Shown: positions 49,032-57,284, counted from the stretch's first letter. The stretch is 64,000 nt of DNA from a bacterium (GCA_919901855.1 CAKKQC010000028.1:1-64000); one strand, 5' to 3'. Numbers and translations: made by a program. Notes: a model not told the origin generated them from the letters alone.

Positions 49032-50639
49032 ATGCCAGCCACCGGTACCAGCCATATCAGCGTCGAGCACGTGACCTTCGCCGTGCCCGACGGGACCGAG
49101 ATCATCTCGGACGTCTCGTGCGTATTCGCCCGGAAGCGGATCGGGCTCGTCGGCGACAACGGGGTCGGCAAGACCACGCTCCTGAAGCTGCTTCTCGGCC
49201 GGCTCAAGCCCACGAAGGGCAGAATAACCGTGGACGGCACGCTCGGGTACCTGCCCCAGGATCTCCAGGTTCCCGGCAACGCGACGGTCGCGGATGTCCT
49301 GAACGTGCGGGAGAAGATCGAGGCCCTCGACCGGCTGGATCGCGGGGACGCCGATCCCGCGGGTACGCTCCAGGGAATCGTCGGCGACGACTGGAACCTG
49401 CGGGACCAGGTGGAGCGCCTCCTGCGGTCGTTCGGGCTGGACCTGCCGCTGGACCGCCCGGGACTCGCGCTCAGCGGCGGGGAGCTCGTCAGGCTCCACC
49501 TGGTCGGCCTGATCGTGAACCGGTACAACTTCCTCGTTCTCGACGAACCGACGAACAACCTCGATGTGGAGTCGCGGCAGGCGCTCTACCGGTTCATCGA
49601 GACGGCGAACGTGGGCGTGGTTGCGGTCAGCCACGACCGCGCCCTCCTTGGACGAATGGACGAAATCGTGGAGATGTTCCGGGACGAGCTCCGGGTCTAT
49701 GGCGGCAACTACGCCTTCTACCGGGAGCAAAGGCACGTGCATGCGGAGGCGCTCGAGCGGCTGATCGTGACGAAGGCCGGCGAGGTCGAGGCGGCGCACG
49801 AGACCGCCCGGAAGGCCACGGAGCGCAACGCCAAGCGGGCGCGGGTGGGGAAGAAGCACGCCGTCAAGGCGAACCTGCCCGCGATCGTGATGGGGGCGAT
49901 GAAGAACGCGGCGGAGGCCCACGCGGGGAAGAGCCGGCTGGTCCACGAGCGCGTGCTGGGGGAACGGGAGGACGAGCTCCGGGCCCTGCGGGAGCGGCGG
50001 CGGCCCGACAACGCGATCAAGCTGGAACTGCCGAAGACGAAGGTCCCGGCCGACAAGGTCGTCTTCGCTCTGAAGGGAGTTTCATTCCGGTATCCGGGGG
50101 GCCCGGAACTCTTCCCGGCGCTTTCGTACACGATGATGGGGCCCGAGCGGCTGGTACTCCGCGGCCGCAACGGGTCCGGGAAGACGACGCTGGCCCGGAT
50201 CATCCGGGGCGAACTGGCGCCGGCGTCGGGTACCGCCTCCGTCGGCGTGAAGTCGGTCGGCTACCTGGACCAGCTCACGCGGAGCCTGCCAGAGAATCGC
50301 AGCGTCCTCGAGATCGTGCGCGAGGTCGCTCCGGAGATACCCGAAGGTCACGTCCGGATCTACCTCGCCCGGCTCAAGTTCCACCGCGACGCCGTCCATA
50401 AACGCGTGGAAGTCCTGAGCGGCGGGGAACGCATCCGGCTGGCGCTTGCCCGGGAGTTCCTGAAGACCGACCCGCCCCGGCTCCTGATCCTGGATGAGCC
50501 GACGAACAACCTCGACCTCAACTCGATCGAACGGCTGGAGAGCGCCCTGTCCTGCTACGAGGGCGCGCTGGTCGCCATCTCCCACGACGAGTCCTTCCTC
50601 CGGGCCATCGGGATCATGTCCGAGATTACTTTGGGATGA
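49032..50639 (+). CDS. ABC-F family ATPase
   Basis: 535 residues, two ABC domains without membrane segments. First P-loop GDNGVGKTT with signature LSGGELVRLH and LVLDEPTNNLDVESRQAL; second P-loop GRNGSGKTT, signature LSGGERIRLA and LILDEPTNNLDLNSIERL. The linker (about 225-330) is long, charged and helical (EAAHETARKATERNAKRARV), as in ribosome-binding ABC-F proteins. Its role may be translation rescue or antibiotic protection. The protein lacks a recognisable arm that would name a subfamily. Confidence 0.93.
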   Translation: MPATGTSHISVEHVTFAVPDGTEIISDVSCVFARKRIGLVGDNGVGKTTLLKLLLGRLKPTKGRITVDGTLGYLPQDLQVPGNATVADVLNVREKIEALDRLDRGDADPAGTLQGIVGDDWNLRDQVERLLRSFGLDLPLDRPGLALSGGELVRLHLVGLIVNRYNFLVLDEPTNNLDVESRQALYRFIETANVGVVAVSHDRALLGRMDEIVEMFRDELRVYGGNYAFYREQRHVHAEALERLIVTKAGEVEAAHETARKATERNAKRARVGKKHAVKANLPAIVMGAMKNAAEAHAGKSRLVHERVLGEREDELRALRERRRPDNAIKLELPKTKVPADKVVFALKGVSFRYPGGPELFPALSYTMMGPERLVLRGRNGSGKTTLARIIRGELAPASGTASVGVKSVGYLDQLTRSLPENRSVLEIVREVAPEIPEGHVRIYLARLKFHRDAVHKRVEVLSGGERIRLALAREFLKTDPPRLLILDEPTNNLDLNSIERLESALSCYEGALVAISHDESFLRAIGIMSEITLG

Positions 50640-50657
50640 AGGCGGCGAGAGCCCTGG

Positions 50658-50679
50658 TGTGTACACATATGTTGACACA
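50658..50679 (+). promoter_or_regulatory. Twin palindromes overlapping the Phd/PIN promoter
   Basis: A perfect 10-bp palindrome TGTGTACACA (50658-50667) and a second, imperfect copy TGTTGACACA (50670-50679) lie 12 bp apart, centre to centre. The second contains a -35-like TTGACA (50672-50677) with a TGATAG 15 bp downstream. The layout fits operator sites for the antitoxin. Confidence 0.5.
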
Positions 50680-50719
50680 AAGCGGTCCGCCCTGATAGCC
50701 TGATGTCGGAGGCAACAAA

Positions 50720-50992
50720 ATGCAGATCACGGGTATCAGGGAGTTCAGGAGCCGGGCTCCGGAGTTGCTGAAGGGGAGGGAGCTCGTATTCGTCACCCGG
50801 CACGGCAAGGTGTCGAGTCTCATCGTGCCCCTCAACGGGGCGGAAGCGATCCCGGTGGACCTGCGCAGGGAGTTGATCGAGCGGCTGGGCGGGGCGATCT
50901 CGACCCAGCTCGCGAGGTCCGGTGTGACCGAGAAGCGGGTGGAACGTGATTTCAAGGCCTGGCGCGACAAGCATCGAGCGCGTCGCCGCTGA
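50720..50992 (+). CDS. Phd/YefM-type antitoxin
   Basis: 90 residues preceded by GGAGG. MQITGIREFRSRAPELLKGR followed by VFVTRHGKVSSLIVPL is the Phd/YefM DNA-binding fold; the C-terminal helices would bind the toxin. It overlaps the PIN-domain gene by 47 bp. Paired palindromes in front suggest autoregulation. Confidence 0.83.
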   Translation: MQITGIREFRSRAPELLKGRELVFVTRHGKVSSLIVPLNGAEAIPVDLRRELIERLGGAISTQLARSGVTEKRVERDFKAWRDKHRARRR

Positions 50993-51377
50993 CGCCAACG
51001 TCATCCTCTCCGCGGTCACCGGACGGGCCGCCCTCCGGGTCTTCACGCAATCCGGCGTTGCCGTGGTCTCGACGGCGTCCGTGCTCGGAGAGGTCCGCGA
51101 GTACCTCCCCGTGATGGCAGAATCCTATGGTTTGGCAGTAGAACTTCTGGAGACTCAACTGCGGCTCCTCGCGATCAAGGAGCACCCGATAGAGGATTTC
51201 AGGCGCAGCATTCCGAAGGCGATCCGCCTGATCGGTGGGCGGGATCCGGACGACACCCATCTCCTCGCGCTGGCCCTGGCCCTCGGCATTCCGGTCTGGA
51301 CCAACGACCGGGATTTCGAGGGGACCGGGGTCGAGTGCTACACGACGGCCAAGTTGCTTAAGGTGCTGGGCCTATGA
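50946..51377 (+). CDS. PIN-domain toxin
   Basis: 143 residues if started at the GTG at 50946; the conserved fold begins only at VAADANVILSAVTGRAALRV, so a later start is possible. Acidic residues lie in ADANVIL, STASVLGEVREYLP, GGRDPDDTHLLALALAL and VWTNDRDFEGTG. It is a predicted ribonuclease. Its stop overlaps the nucleotidyltransferase start (ATGA), an unusual third partner. Confidence 0.82.
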   Translation: MISRPGATSIERVAADANVILSAVTGRAALRVFTQSGVAVVSTASVLGEVREYLPVMAESYGLAVELLETQLRLLAIKEHPIEDFRRSIPKAIRLIGGRDPDDTHLLALALALGIPVWTNDRDFEGTGVECYTTAKLLKVLGL

Positions 51378-52237
51378 AGATGGCGAGACCGGTGCGCACG
51401 GCGCACACGAGATGGGTGCAACGGGTGCGAGAGGATCTACCGGATGTCGTGTTCTCGTATCCCGCACTTCGGCCGTTGCGCGAGCGCGCGACGATGCTCC
51501 TCCATGGTTCGGCCTCGAGGGGGGTGCACGACCGGTGGTCGGACCTCGACGTCTGGCTCTGGGTGTCTCCCCGCGAACTCCGTGCGATCGACGCGGCGTC
51601 GCCGACCCGGTTCTTCGAGTTCTTCCTCGGCGGGCGCCCGGGTCATGCCAACGCGGAGTCCCGCGACCACGTCCTCGCTATGATCCGGGGGTGCGACTTC
51701 GGGCTGATCCACGAACTGCGAAGAGCGATCGTGGTCCGGGACCCCGACGGATTCGGGCGGAAGATGATCGCGCTGGCGCGTCGGCCGATGCGCGCCGCGC
51801 TTCGCCGGAGGCTGTTCTTCTACCACTACGTCGAGATGCGGGGGTACCACCGGAATCTGGACAATCCGCTCAACCGCGGCGACCGCGCTTCCGTGCTGCT
51901 CGCCCTGGGAGTGACGCTCGGCCATGCCCTGCGCGCGGCCATGGTCCTGGATGGGGCGCCGCCGCCGTACGACAAGTGGCTGCCCCAGGCGGCGGCGGAG
52001 ACCCCGACGGGCCGGCTGGTCGTGCAGGCATTCGCGCGTATCATGCTGCTCGTGGGACGGGGCGCGCTGAACCGCGCGCAGGACGAGGTCCGGCACCCGG
52101 TAAACCTCGAACTGCGCAAGATCCGGGCCGGCCTAGTCGACGCGGCGCATCGCCATGGCATCCGGGAGCCCTGGCTCGGGAAGTGGTACCTCCACATCGA
52201 CCAGGCGAGGGCGGCGGGGGTCCGGGCGCGGTGGTAG
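51374..52237 (+). CDS. MNT-type nucleotidyltransferase domain protein
   Basis: 287 residues. MLLHGSASRGVHDRWSDLDV followed by WLWVSP gives the G-S-x10-D-x-D signature of polymerase-beta-like nucleotidyltransferases. The C-terminal helical part (LFFYHYVEMRGYHRNLDNPL, then RGDRASVLLALGVTLGHALR) resembles the DUF4037/HEPN-like region of aminoglycoside nucleotidyltransferase relatives. It is translationally coupled to a PIN toxin. A related enzyme is at 52891. Substrate unknown (drug, tRNA or protein). Confidence 0.8.
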   Translation: MKMARPVRTAHTRWVQRVREDLPDVVFSYPALRPLRERATMLLHGSASRGVHDRWSDLDVWLWVSPRELRAIDAASPTRFFEFFLGGRPGHANAESRDHVLAMIRGCDFGLIHELRRAIVVRDPDGFGRKMIALARRPMRAALRRRLFFYHYVEMRGYHRNLDNPLNRGDRASVLLALGVTLGHALRAAMVLDGAPPPYDKWLPQAAAETPTGRLVVQAFARIMLLVGRGALNRAQDEVRHPVNLELRKIRAGLVDAAHRHGIREPWLGKWYLHIDQARAAGVRARW

Positions 52238-52265
52238 GGCGTTGCGTCCGCGCGGCGGAAAAGGG

Positions 52266-52271
52266 TACAAC
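52266..52271 (+). promoter_or_regulatory. -10 element TACAAC
   Basis: TACAAC ends 7 nt before the ATG at 52279 of the lipoprotein gene. Confidence 0.35.
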
Positions 52272-52278
52272 GCGAAGC

Positions 52279-52881
52279 ATGAAACGGATCGCGGTGATGG
52301 TCGTGGCCGGCGTGCTGGCGGCGGGGTGCGGACTCCTCGACCAGGTCTCGCAGATGCGCAACTTCGCCAAGTGCAAGTTCCGGATGTATGGGGTCGAGCA
52401 GACGCGGCTCGCGGGTGTGCATATCGAGGGGAAGACCTCGCTCAAGCAGGTCAGCCTCCTCGACGGGATCAAGCTGGCCGCGGCGCTCAAGAGCGGGCGA
52501 CTGCCCCTCCAGTTCGTGCTCGACATCGAGGTCAAGAACCCGAATGCGGAGACGGCGGGGATGAACCGGATGGCGTGGATTCTCCTGATCGACGGCCGCG
52601 AGATGCTCCGGGGCGACCTCGACCGCCATATCGAGATCGCCCCGAACGGCGGGGTGGCGCCCCTGCCCCTCGAGATCGAGCTGGACCTGCGACAGGTGTT
52701 GTCGGGGGAGTCCAGGGAATCGATGCTCAACTTCGCATTCAACGTGGCCGGTGAGGGTACGCACCCGACGCACGTGACATTGCAGGTGAAGCCCTCGATC
52801 CTGATCGCCGGGCAGTCCGTGGACTTTCCCGACTACATCACCATCTCGACCGAGTTCGGCGGAGGCGCGGGACAGCCCTAG
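52279..52881 (+). CDS. LEA14-like (WHy domain) lipoprotein
   Basis: 200 residues with a lipobox (VVAGVLAAGC). The rest has the pattern of a LEA type 2/WHy beta-sandwich: YGVEQTRLAGVHIEGKTSLK, PLQFVLDIEVKNPNAETAGM, NRMAWILLIDGREMLRGDLD. Such proteins are exported and linked to desiccation or envelope stress. It is convergent with the next nucleotidyltransferase. Confidence 0.78.
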   Translation: MKRIAVMVVAGVLAAGCGLLDQVSQMRNFAKCKFRMYGVEQTRLAGVHIEGKTSLKQVSLLDGIKLAAALKSGRLPLQFVLDIEVKNPNAETAGMNRMAWILLIDGREMLRGDLDRHIEIAPNGGVAPLPLEIELDLRQVLSGESRESMLNFAFNVAGEGTHPTHVTLQVKPSILIAGQSVDFPDYITISTEFGGGAGQP

Positions 52882-52890
52882 CGGTCCGGG

Positions 52891-54012
52891 CTACTCCTCC
52901 GGGAACGCCCGCTCCGTGAACAAGATCAGCTCGTCCACGGCCGCGGTCTGCGCCTCCCAGGGGGCGAGGGACAGCGCGGCGCAGGCCCGGTCGCGGGCGG
53001 CGAGGAGCTGATCGCCGGACACGGGGTGCGCGGGTGCGTGGCCGGGCGGCCTCCGCTCCGCGGCGATCCGGGGAACACGGGCCAGGTCGTGTTCGTGGAG
53101 GGTCTCGTTCACGCTCCCGAGGTGGAGCAGGCAGGATCGCTCCAGGGCATGCGGCACCGACTGGATCGTGTGGCGGGCGTAGACGCAATCCGCGATGGTC
53201 CGGTCGACGGCCGGATCCCCGGTGGGGTAGAGCGTCAGCAGGTCGTCGAGGCTCCCGGAGTAGAGCCCGAGCAGGTCGCCGAACGCCCGGACGATCGCGT
53301 CCCGCCGGACCGGCACGTCCTCCACGCCTTCCGCCCGGCGGAACAGCCCCCGAAGCTCCGGTGCCCCGAGCCGGTCCCCGATCTCGCCCAGCCCCGGGTC
53401 CAGTTCCTTGTGGCTCACGATGCGTTGCCCGGCCTCCAGCCAGAGGATGGCCAGAACGTCGATCGCGCACCGGTGCAGCCACACGCCGGTCCACGGCTCC
53501 TTCGGGTACGACTCCAGGCTCGCCCGGTGCTCGGCTTTCGCCCGCGCCAGCAGCCGCGGACGGCGCGGCCGGACCACCTCGAGCGCGAACCGCCGCGGGG
53601 TCATGAACGCCCGGAGGGTGGCCAGCCGGCCCGCCGGATCGTGGAGGGGCTCCATGGCGACCAGTCCATCGAGCGCCCAGGTCGCGTCGAGGATCCACTT
53701 GCCGGACGCCTGGTCGACGACGCTCGCGGGATACCCGTCCCGCAGTCCCTCGGCCGTCTCCCATGGCTCGAGGACGCCGTGGATGACTACGCCGTTCCGA
53801 ACGGTCCATCGGAACGGGTTCTCGACCGGCCGCTCGGTGATGATGAGGATGTCGAGGTCGCTGCTCGGCCAGAGCCGGCCGGTGCTCAGCGAGCCGGTCA
53901 GCCCGACGGCTTCGGCCTCGCCGGTCGCGACCATCGCCGCCGTCTCGGCCTCCGCGATGGCGCGGAGCCGGGCCGTCGTCTGCTCCGGGGATTCCATCGC
54001 CGGAATGCTCAC
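52891..54012 (-). CDS. Nucleotidyltransferase domain protein
   Basis: 373 residues from the GTG at 54012. AVGLTGSLSTGRLWPSSDLD followed by ILIITERP is the G-S-x-x-x-G-x9-D-x-D signature. The helical remainder (RPRRPRLLARAKAEHRASLE, KEPWTGVWLHRCAIDVLAIL, YARHTIQSVPHALERSCLLH) may be a substrate domain as in kanamycin-type nucleotidyltransferases. A TAAGAT box 6 nt upstream supports the GTG start. Function unknown. Confidence 0.8.
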   Translation of the reverse strand: MSIPAMESPEQTTARLRAIAEAETAAMVATGEAEAVGLTGSLSTGRLWPSSDLDILIITERPVENPFRWTVRNGVVIHGVLEPWETAEGLRDGYPASVVDQASGKWILDATWALDGLVAMEPLHDPAGRLATLRAFMTPRRFALEVVRPRRPRLLARAKAEHRASLESYPKEPWTGVWLHRCAIDVLAILWLEAGQRIVSHKELDPGLGEIGDRLGAPELRGLFRRAEGVEDVPVRRDAIVRAFGDLLGLYSGSLDDLLTLYPTGDPAVDRTIADCVYARHTIQSVPHALERSCLLHLGSVNETLHEHDLARVPRIAAERRPPGHAPAHPVSGDQLLAARDRACAALSLAPWEAQTAAVDELILFTERAFPEE

Positions 54013-54018
54013 GCCGTG

Positions 54019-54024
54019 ATCTTA
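54019..54024 (-). promoter_or_regulatory. -10 element TAAGAT
   Basis: On the minus strand TAAGAT ends 6 nt before the GTG at 54012. Confidence 0.4.
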
Positions 54025-54082
54025 CCGCCGCTTCGGCGGCAAGGTCTGGCACAGGCACACTCGAGGACCTTATCGCCTGTGC

Positions 54083-54088
54083 TAGAGT
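54083..54088 (+). promoter_or_regulatory. -10 element TAGAGT before a structured leader
   Basis: TAGAGT at 54083-54088 would start transcription near 54095, leaving a leader of about 126 nt before the methyltransferase. Most other boxes of this type lie directly before a start codon, so this is an exception. Confidence 0.4.
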
Positions 54089-54108
54089 GAAACCAGAATG
54101 ATCACTGC

Positions 54109-54170
54109 CTGACTGTCACCGGCGGTGTCGGTGCCTGCGCCGAAGGCGCAGGCCCTGCACCCGCTGTCAG
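54109..54170 (+). ncRNA. Structured 5' leader, class unknown
   Basis: CTGAC (54109-54113) pairs with GTCAG (54166-54170) and encloses two hairpins: CACC-GGC-GGTG (54117-54127) and a perfect 9-bp GCCTGCGCC-GAA-GGCGCAGGC (54133-54153), which GTG/CAC (54131-54133, 54158-54160) may extend. This three-way-junction shape suggests a cis-regulatory RNA for the operon 54221-56714. I do not recognise a known riboswitch consensus. Confidence 0.4.
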
Positions 54171-54220
54171 CCAAGATTCACCACCAGGCTGCATCGCTCT
54201 AAGTGTGACAGGAGGGTTCC

Positions 54221-54982
54221 ATGGACCAGCTTTATGACCACCCGAAGTACTACGAGATAGCGTTCTCGTTCCGCGACATTCCCCGTGAGGTTGACGTCTT
54301 CGAGGCATGCTTCCAGCGGTTCTCACGCATCCCGGTGAAGTCCGTGCTCGAAGTCGCGTGCGGGAACGCCCCCCACCTGGAGGAACTTGCGAAGCGCGGG
54401 TACCGGTACACGGGCCTCGATCTGAACGAGGCCATGCTCGCGTACAGCGGGGAGAAGGCGAAACGGATCGGAGCCGACGCGAGGTTCATCCGGGCCGACA
54501 TGGCCGGATTCCGGATCGAGCCGCCGGTCGACTTTGCCTACGTCATGCTCGGGTCCCTTCAGGTGCCGGACACGGCCGCGCTCATGGGACATTTCGACTC
54601 GATGGCCGCGTCGGTGAAGCCGGGCGGGCTGTACTTCCTGGATTGGTGCATCTCGACCGGGTCGGGCGAGCCGGGAGGGGAAACGTGGGAGGTGGAGCAG
54701 GAGGGCATCCGGATCAAGGTCAGCTACATCCCGGAGGCCGTGGACCCGATCGCGCAGACGTCGCGGGGGCTCGACACGCTGGAGGTGGACGACCATGGGA
54801 GGCGGTTCACGCTCCAGGACGTGTCCGTGAAGCGGGACATCTACCCGCAGGAGTTCCTGCTCCTGCTCAAGGCGCGCGGCGACTTCGAGTTCGTGGGCTG
54901 GTGGAACAACTGGGACCTGGACCAGCCGCTCAGCGGGTCGCAGAAGATCGCTCGCCCGATCACGGTCATCCGGAGGGTATGA
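54221..54982 (+). CDS. Class I SAM-dependent methyltransferase
   Basis: 253 residues preceded by AGGAGG. LYDHPKYYEIAFSFRDIPRE is a family N-terminus. Motif I is VLEVACGNAPHLEELAKRGY (E-V-A-C-G in place of D-x-G-x-G), then YTGLDLNEAMLAYSGEKAKR, VDFAYVMLGSLQVPDTAALM and SVKPGGLYFLDWCIS. It resembles the methyltransferase at 23616. It heads an operon with overlapping stop-starts and an amidohydrolase next. Substrate unknown. Confidence 0.87.
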   Translation: MDQLYDHPKYYEIAFSFRDIPREVDVFEACFQRFSRIPVKSVLEVACGNAPHLEELAKRGYRYTGLDLNEAMLAYSGEKAKRIGADARFIRADMAGFRIEPPVDFAYVMLGSLQVPDTAALMGHFDSMAASVKPGGLYFLDWCISTGSGEPGGETWEVEQEGIRIKVSYIPEAVDPIAQTSRGLDTLEVDDHGRRFTLQDVSVKRDIYPQEFLLLLKARGDFEFVGWWNNWDLDQPLSGSQKIARPITVIRRV

Positions 54983-55806
54983 ATATGAGGATCGACGTGC
55001 ATGCTCACGTGTGCCTCCTTCCGGAACCGTGTCGGGGTGAGCCCTACCGGACCTTCCCGGAGGTCATCGGAAACCTGAAGCGATCCATGCAGGCGAACGG
55101 CATTGACCACACGATCCTGATCCCGGACAACAAGGACGGTGGGGCGGAGATGCCGGGGCTCGCTCAGCTCATGGAACTCCTTCGGGGGGAGACGTGCTTC
55201 TCGTACCTGGGGTGTCCGAACATCCTGCAGGAGCAGCCCGGCGACCTGGCGCGATTCCGGGATCTGCTGGTCCGCGGAGTCGTGAAGGGCCTCAAGTTCT
55301 TTCCCGGCCACGATCCGTTCCACGCCAATGACGCGCGGTGCGATCCGTACTTCGGGCTCTGCCAGGAACTGGGGGTTCCCGTCATCATCCACTCGGCGAA
55401 CAGCCCGTCCCATCCCCCGGGCCGGATGAACGGGCCGTGCACGGACCCGGCATTGATCGTGGAGGTGGCGAGGCGGTTCCCGAACCTGCATCTCGGAATC
55501 GCGCATTTCTACTGGCCGAAGTTCGAGTACTGCCGGGAGACGGTCGAGGCGTTCCCCAACATCTTCATCGACCTGTCCGGGGTCGTGGACGACGACGAGA
55601 TCGCCGGCCGGGAGCGCGTCCGGGAGCCGCTGCTCAAACTGCTCGCCCGCGATCCGCGCCGGGTCGTGTTCGGGACGGACTGGATGGAATGCGACACGGC
55701 CAAGCACGTGGCCATGGTGGAGGCACTGCCGGTTGACGATAAGATCAAGGAGATGATCTTCAGCGAGAATGCGCGACGAATCTATCGCCTGGACTTGGCC
55801 ACGTGA
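54979..55806 (+). CDS. Amidohydrolase-2 family metal hydrolase
   Basis: 275 residues, the ATG overlapping the methyltransferase stop (ATGA). Metal sites are HAH in MRIDVHAHVCLLP, His in PVIIHSANSPSHPPG, HLGIAHFYWPKFEY and the Asp in VVFGTDWMECDT. The family includes decarboxylases and lactonases. GVVKGLKFFPGHDPFHANDA is typical of strand 3. The substrate is unknown; the neighbours suggest modification of a small molecule. Confidence 0.88.
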   Translation: MNMRIDVHAHVCLLPEPCRGEPYRTFPEVIGNLKRSMQANGIDHTILIPDNKDGGAEMPGLAQLMELLRGETCFSYLGCPNILQEQPGDLARFRDLLVRGVVKGLKFFPGHDPFHANDARCDPYFGLCQELGVPVIIHSANSPSHPPGRMNGPCTDPALIVEVARRFPNLHLGIAHFYWPKFEYCRETVEAFPNIFIDLSGVVDDDEIAGRERVREPLLKLLARDPRRVVFGTDWMECDTAKHVAMVEALPVDDKIKEMIFSENARRIYRLDLAT

Positions 55807-56714
55807 ACCCGGCCTGGATCTTCTTCGATGTGGGGTGGACCCTCGTGGACGAGACCCCGGCGCTCATGCACTATTTCGAGGGCGTGCGCGCGGCGATGGC
55901 GAACCCCGGCGCCACCACGGCTCGCGGCCTTCTCGGACGGTACCGGGTCGCGATTCGGGATGACGCGCCGGATCCGCGCGAACGGGTCCTGGCGGAGGCC
56001 GGCCTTCCAGGCGGGGACTGGAAGCGCTTCGGCTGGGATTACGAGCGCGTCCGGCCGTACCGGGACGCGGGTCCTGCCCTGCGCGCGCTTCGCGGTACCG
56101 TCAAACTCGGTGTCCTTGCCAATCAGGGGCCGGGCCTGCCAGAGCGGCTCGATCGATGGGGGTTCACCGGCGTATTCGACCTCATCCTGGGGTCCGGGGA
56201 CTGCGGCGTGAAGAAGCCATCCCCGGAGATCTTCGCGCTCGCGGCGGAGCGGGCGGGAAGCCCGCCCGCGAAGCTCATGATGGCCGGAGACCGGCTCGAC
56301 AACGACATCGTCCCGGCGAAGCGGGCGGGCTGGCAGACGGCCTGGGTGCGTCGCGGCGACCATGCGAAACTTGAACCGCGCGGTCCGGAGGACTGCCCGG
56401 ACCGTATCGTCGGGAACCTCGTGCGGCTTGCCGGATTGTTCGTTCCCGCGGACCGGATCGCGCTTGCGGAGCACCTCGATGGGGCGGGTGTGATCGTGGA
56501 CTGGCCGGAGAAGCGGCGGGACCAGCGGCTGGTGGTCGAGTATCTCGCCACCCGGTTCGAACCGCACCGGGGATACGCCGAGGCCGAAGTGAACCGGGTG
56601 ATCGATACGTACCACCGGTTCGGCGACTACGCGCTGTTGCGGCGCGAACTCGTGAGCCACGGCCTGCTGACGCGGGACGACGACGGCCGCCGGTACCGGC
56701 GGCCCGGGCTCTAG
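55803..56714 (+). CDS. HAD hydrolase fused to a DUF2087 domain
   Basis: 303 residues from a GTG overlapping the previous stop (GTGA). The HAD part (1-215) has motif I AWIFFDVGWTLVDETPALMH (G in place of the second Asp, DVGWT), motif II LGVLANQGPGLPERLDRWGF, motif III GVKKPSPEIF and motif IV MMAGDRLDNDIVPAKRAGW. The last 75 residues (VIVDWPEKRRDQRLVVEYLA, then EVNRVIDTYHRFGDYALLRR and ELVSHGLLTRDDDGRRYRR) are a DUF2087 domain, usually found alone or with ArsR-type regulators. The pairing with a HAD enzyme is unusual. Confidence 0.85.
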   Translation: MNPAWIFFDVGWTLVDETPALMHYFEGVRAAMANPGATTARGLLGRYRVAIRDDAPDPRERVLAEAGLPGGDWKRFGWDYERVRPYRDAGPALRALRGTVKLGVLANQGPGLPERLDRWGFTGVFDLILGSGDCGVKKPSPEIFALAAERAGSPPAKLMMAGDRLDNDIVPAKRAGWQTAWVRRGDHAKLEPRGPEDCPDRIVGNLVRLAGLFVPADRIALAEHLDGAGVIVDWPEKRRDQRLVVEYLATRFEPHRGYAEAEVNRVIDTYHRFGDYALLRRELVSHGLLTRDDDGRRYRRPGL

Positions 56715-57244
56715 AGCGTCAGCAGGAGGTAGACGCGGGCGTCGAAGCCGGTGAACCCGGTCGGGCCGCGGCGATAGCCGGCTTCGACGCCGACGTCCAG
56801 GGACTTGGCCGCGTCGGGCCCGGTCGGGGGCGCGGTCGGAGTCGGCAGGACATCGGGCGCCATCAACCGGGCCGGGCAGATGAGCACGCCGGCCTGCACG
56901 CGACCCACCCAGGCCTTCCTGGTTCCGCCGGCCTTGAGCGTGTCGCGTTCGATCCCGGGGCCCCCGTAGACCATGTAGCCCTTGTGGCCGATGAGCCGGA
57001 AGTTGAGCCGGCCGGCCATCGTCGTGAGCGTCGAGGTCTTCTTCGCGTCCTTCATCTGCCCGTAGGCGAATTGCCAGAAGCCCTGTCCCTCGGGGCCGAA
57101 GGCCACGAGTCCGGCTTCCCAGCCCAGGAGCCGGGTAGCGCCGGCCTGGTCGGGCTGGAAGACCTGGCCTCCCCCGGCGGGACCCCAGACGGCCCCGGCG
57201 GGGGAGGCCGCCAGGAGGAGGGCAAGGGCGAAGCGCCGGCGCAT
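56711..57244 (-). CDS. Exported protein of unknown function
   Basis: 177 residues from the ATG at 57244 (a TTG at 57253 is possible). It has a signal peptide (RRRFALALLLAASPAGA) and then Gly-rich, probably beta-strand segments (GGQVFQPDQAGATRLLGWEA, FWQFAYGQMKDAKKTSTLTT, VGVEAGYRRGPTGFTGFDAR, VYLLLTL at the end), which could be a small outer-membrane barrel. Divergent from the amino-acid operon at 57285 and convergent with the HAD gene. Confidence 0.6.
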   Translation of the reverse strand: MRRRFALALLLAASPAGAVWGPAGGGQVFQPDQAGATRLLGWEAGLVAFGPEGQGFWQFAYGQMKDAKKTSTLTTMAGRLNFRLIGHKGYMVYGGPGIERDTLKAGGTRKAWVGRVQAGVLICPARLMAPDVLPTPTAPPTGPDAAKSLDVGVEAGYRRGPTGFTGFDARVYLLLTL

Positions 57245-57266
57245 CACCTTCAAAGTCTATCAGAGT

Positions 57267-57272
57267 TAGAAT
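57267..57272 (+). promoter_or_regulatory. -10 element TAGAAT of the amino-acid operon
   Basis: TAGAAT ends 12 nt before the ATG at 57285. A weak CCGGAG lies between, so the transcript may be leaderless or have a very short leader. Confidence 0.45.
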
Positions 57273-57284
57273 CTTCCGGAGCCC

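Noticed and set aside
54095-54220. Cobalamin or SAH riboswitch before the methyltransferase
   Set aside because: A few fragments look similar, but the conserved core segments of either class are absent, so it is kept only as an unassigned structured leader.
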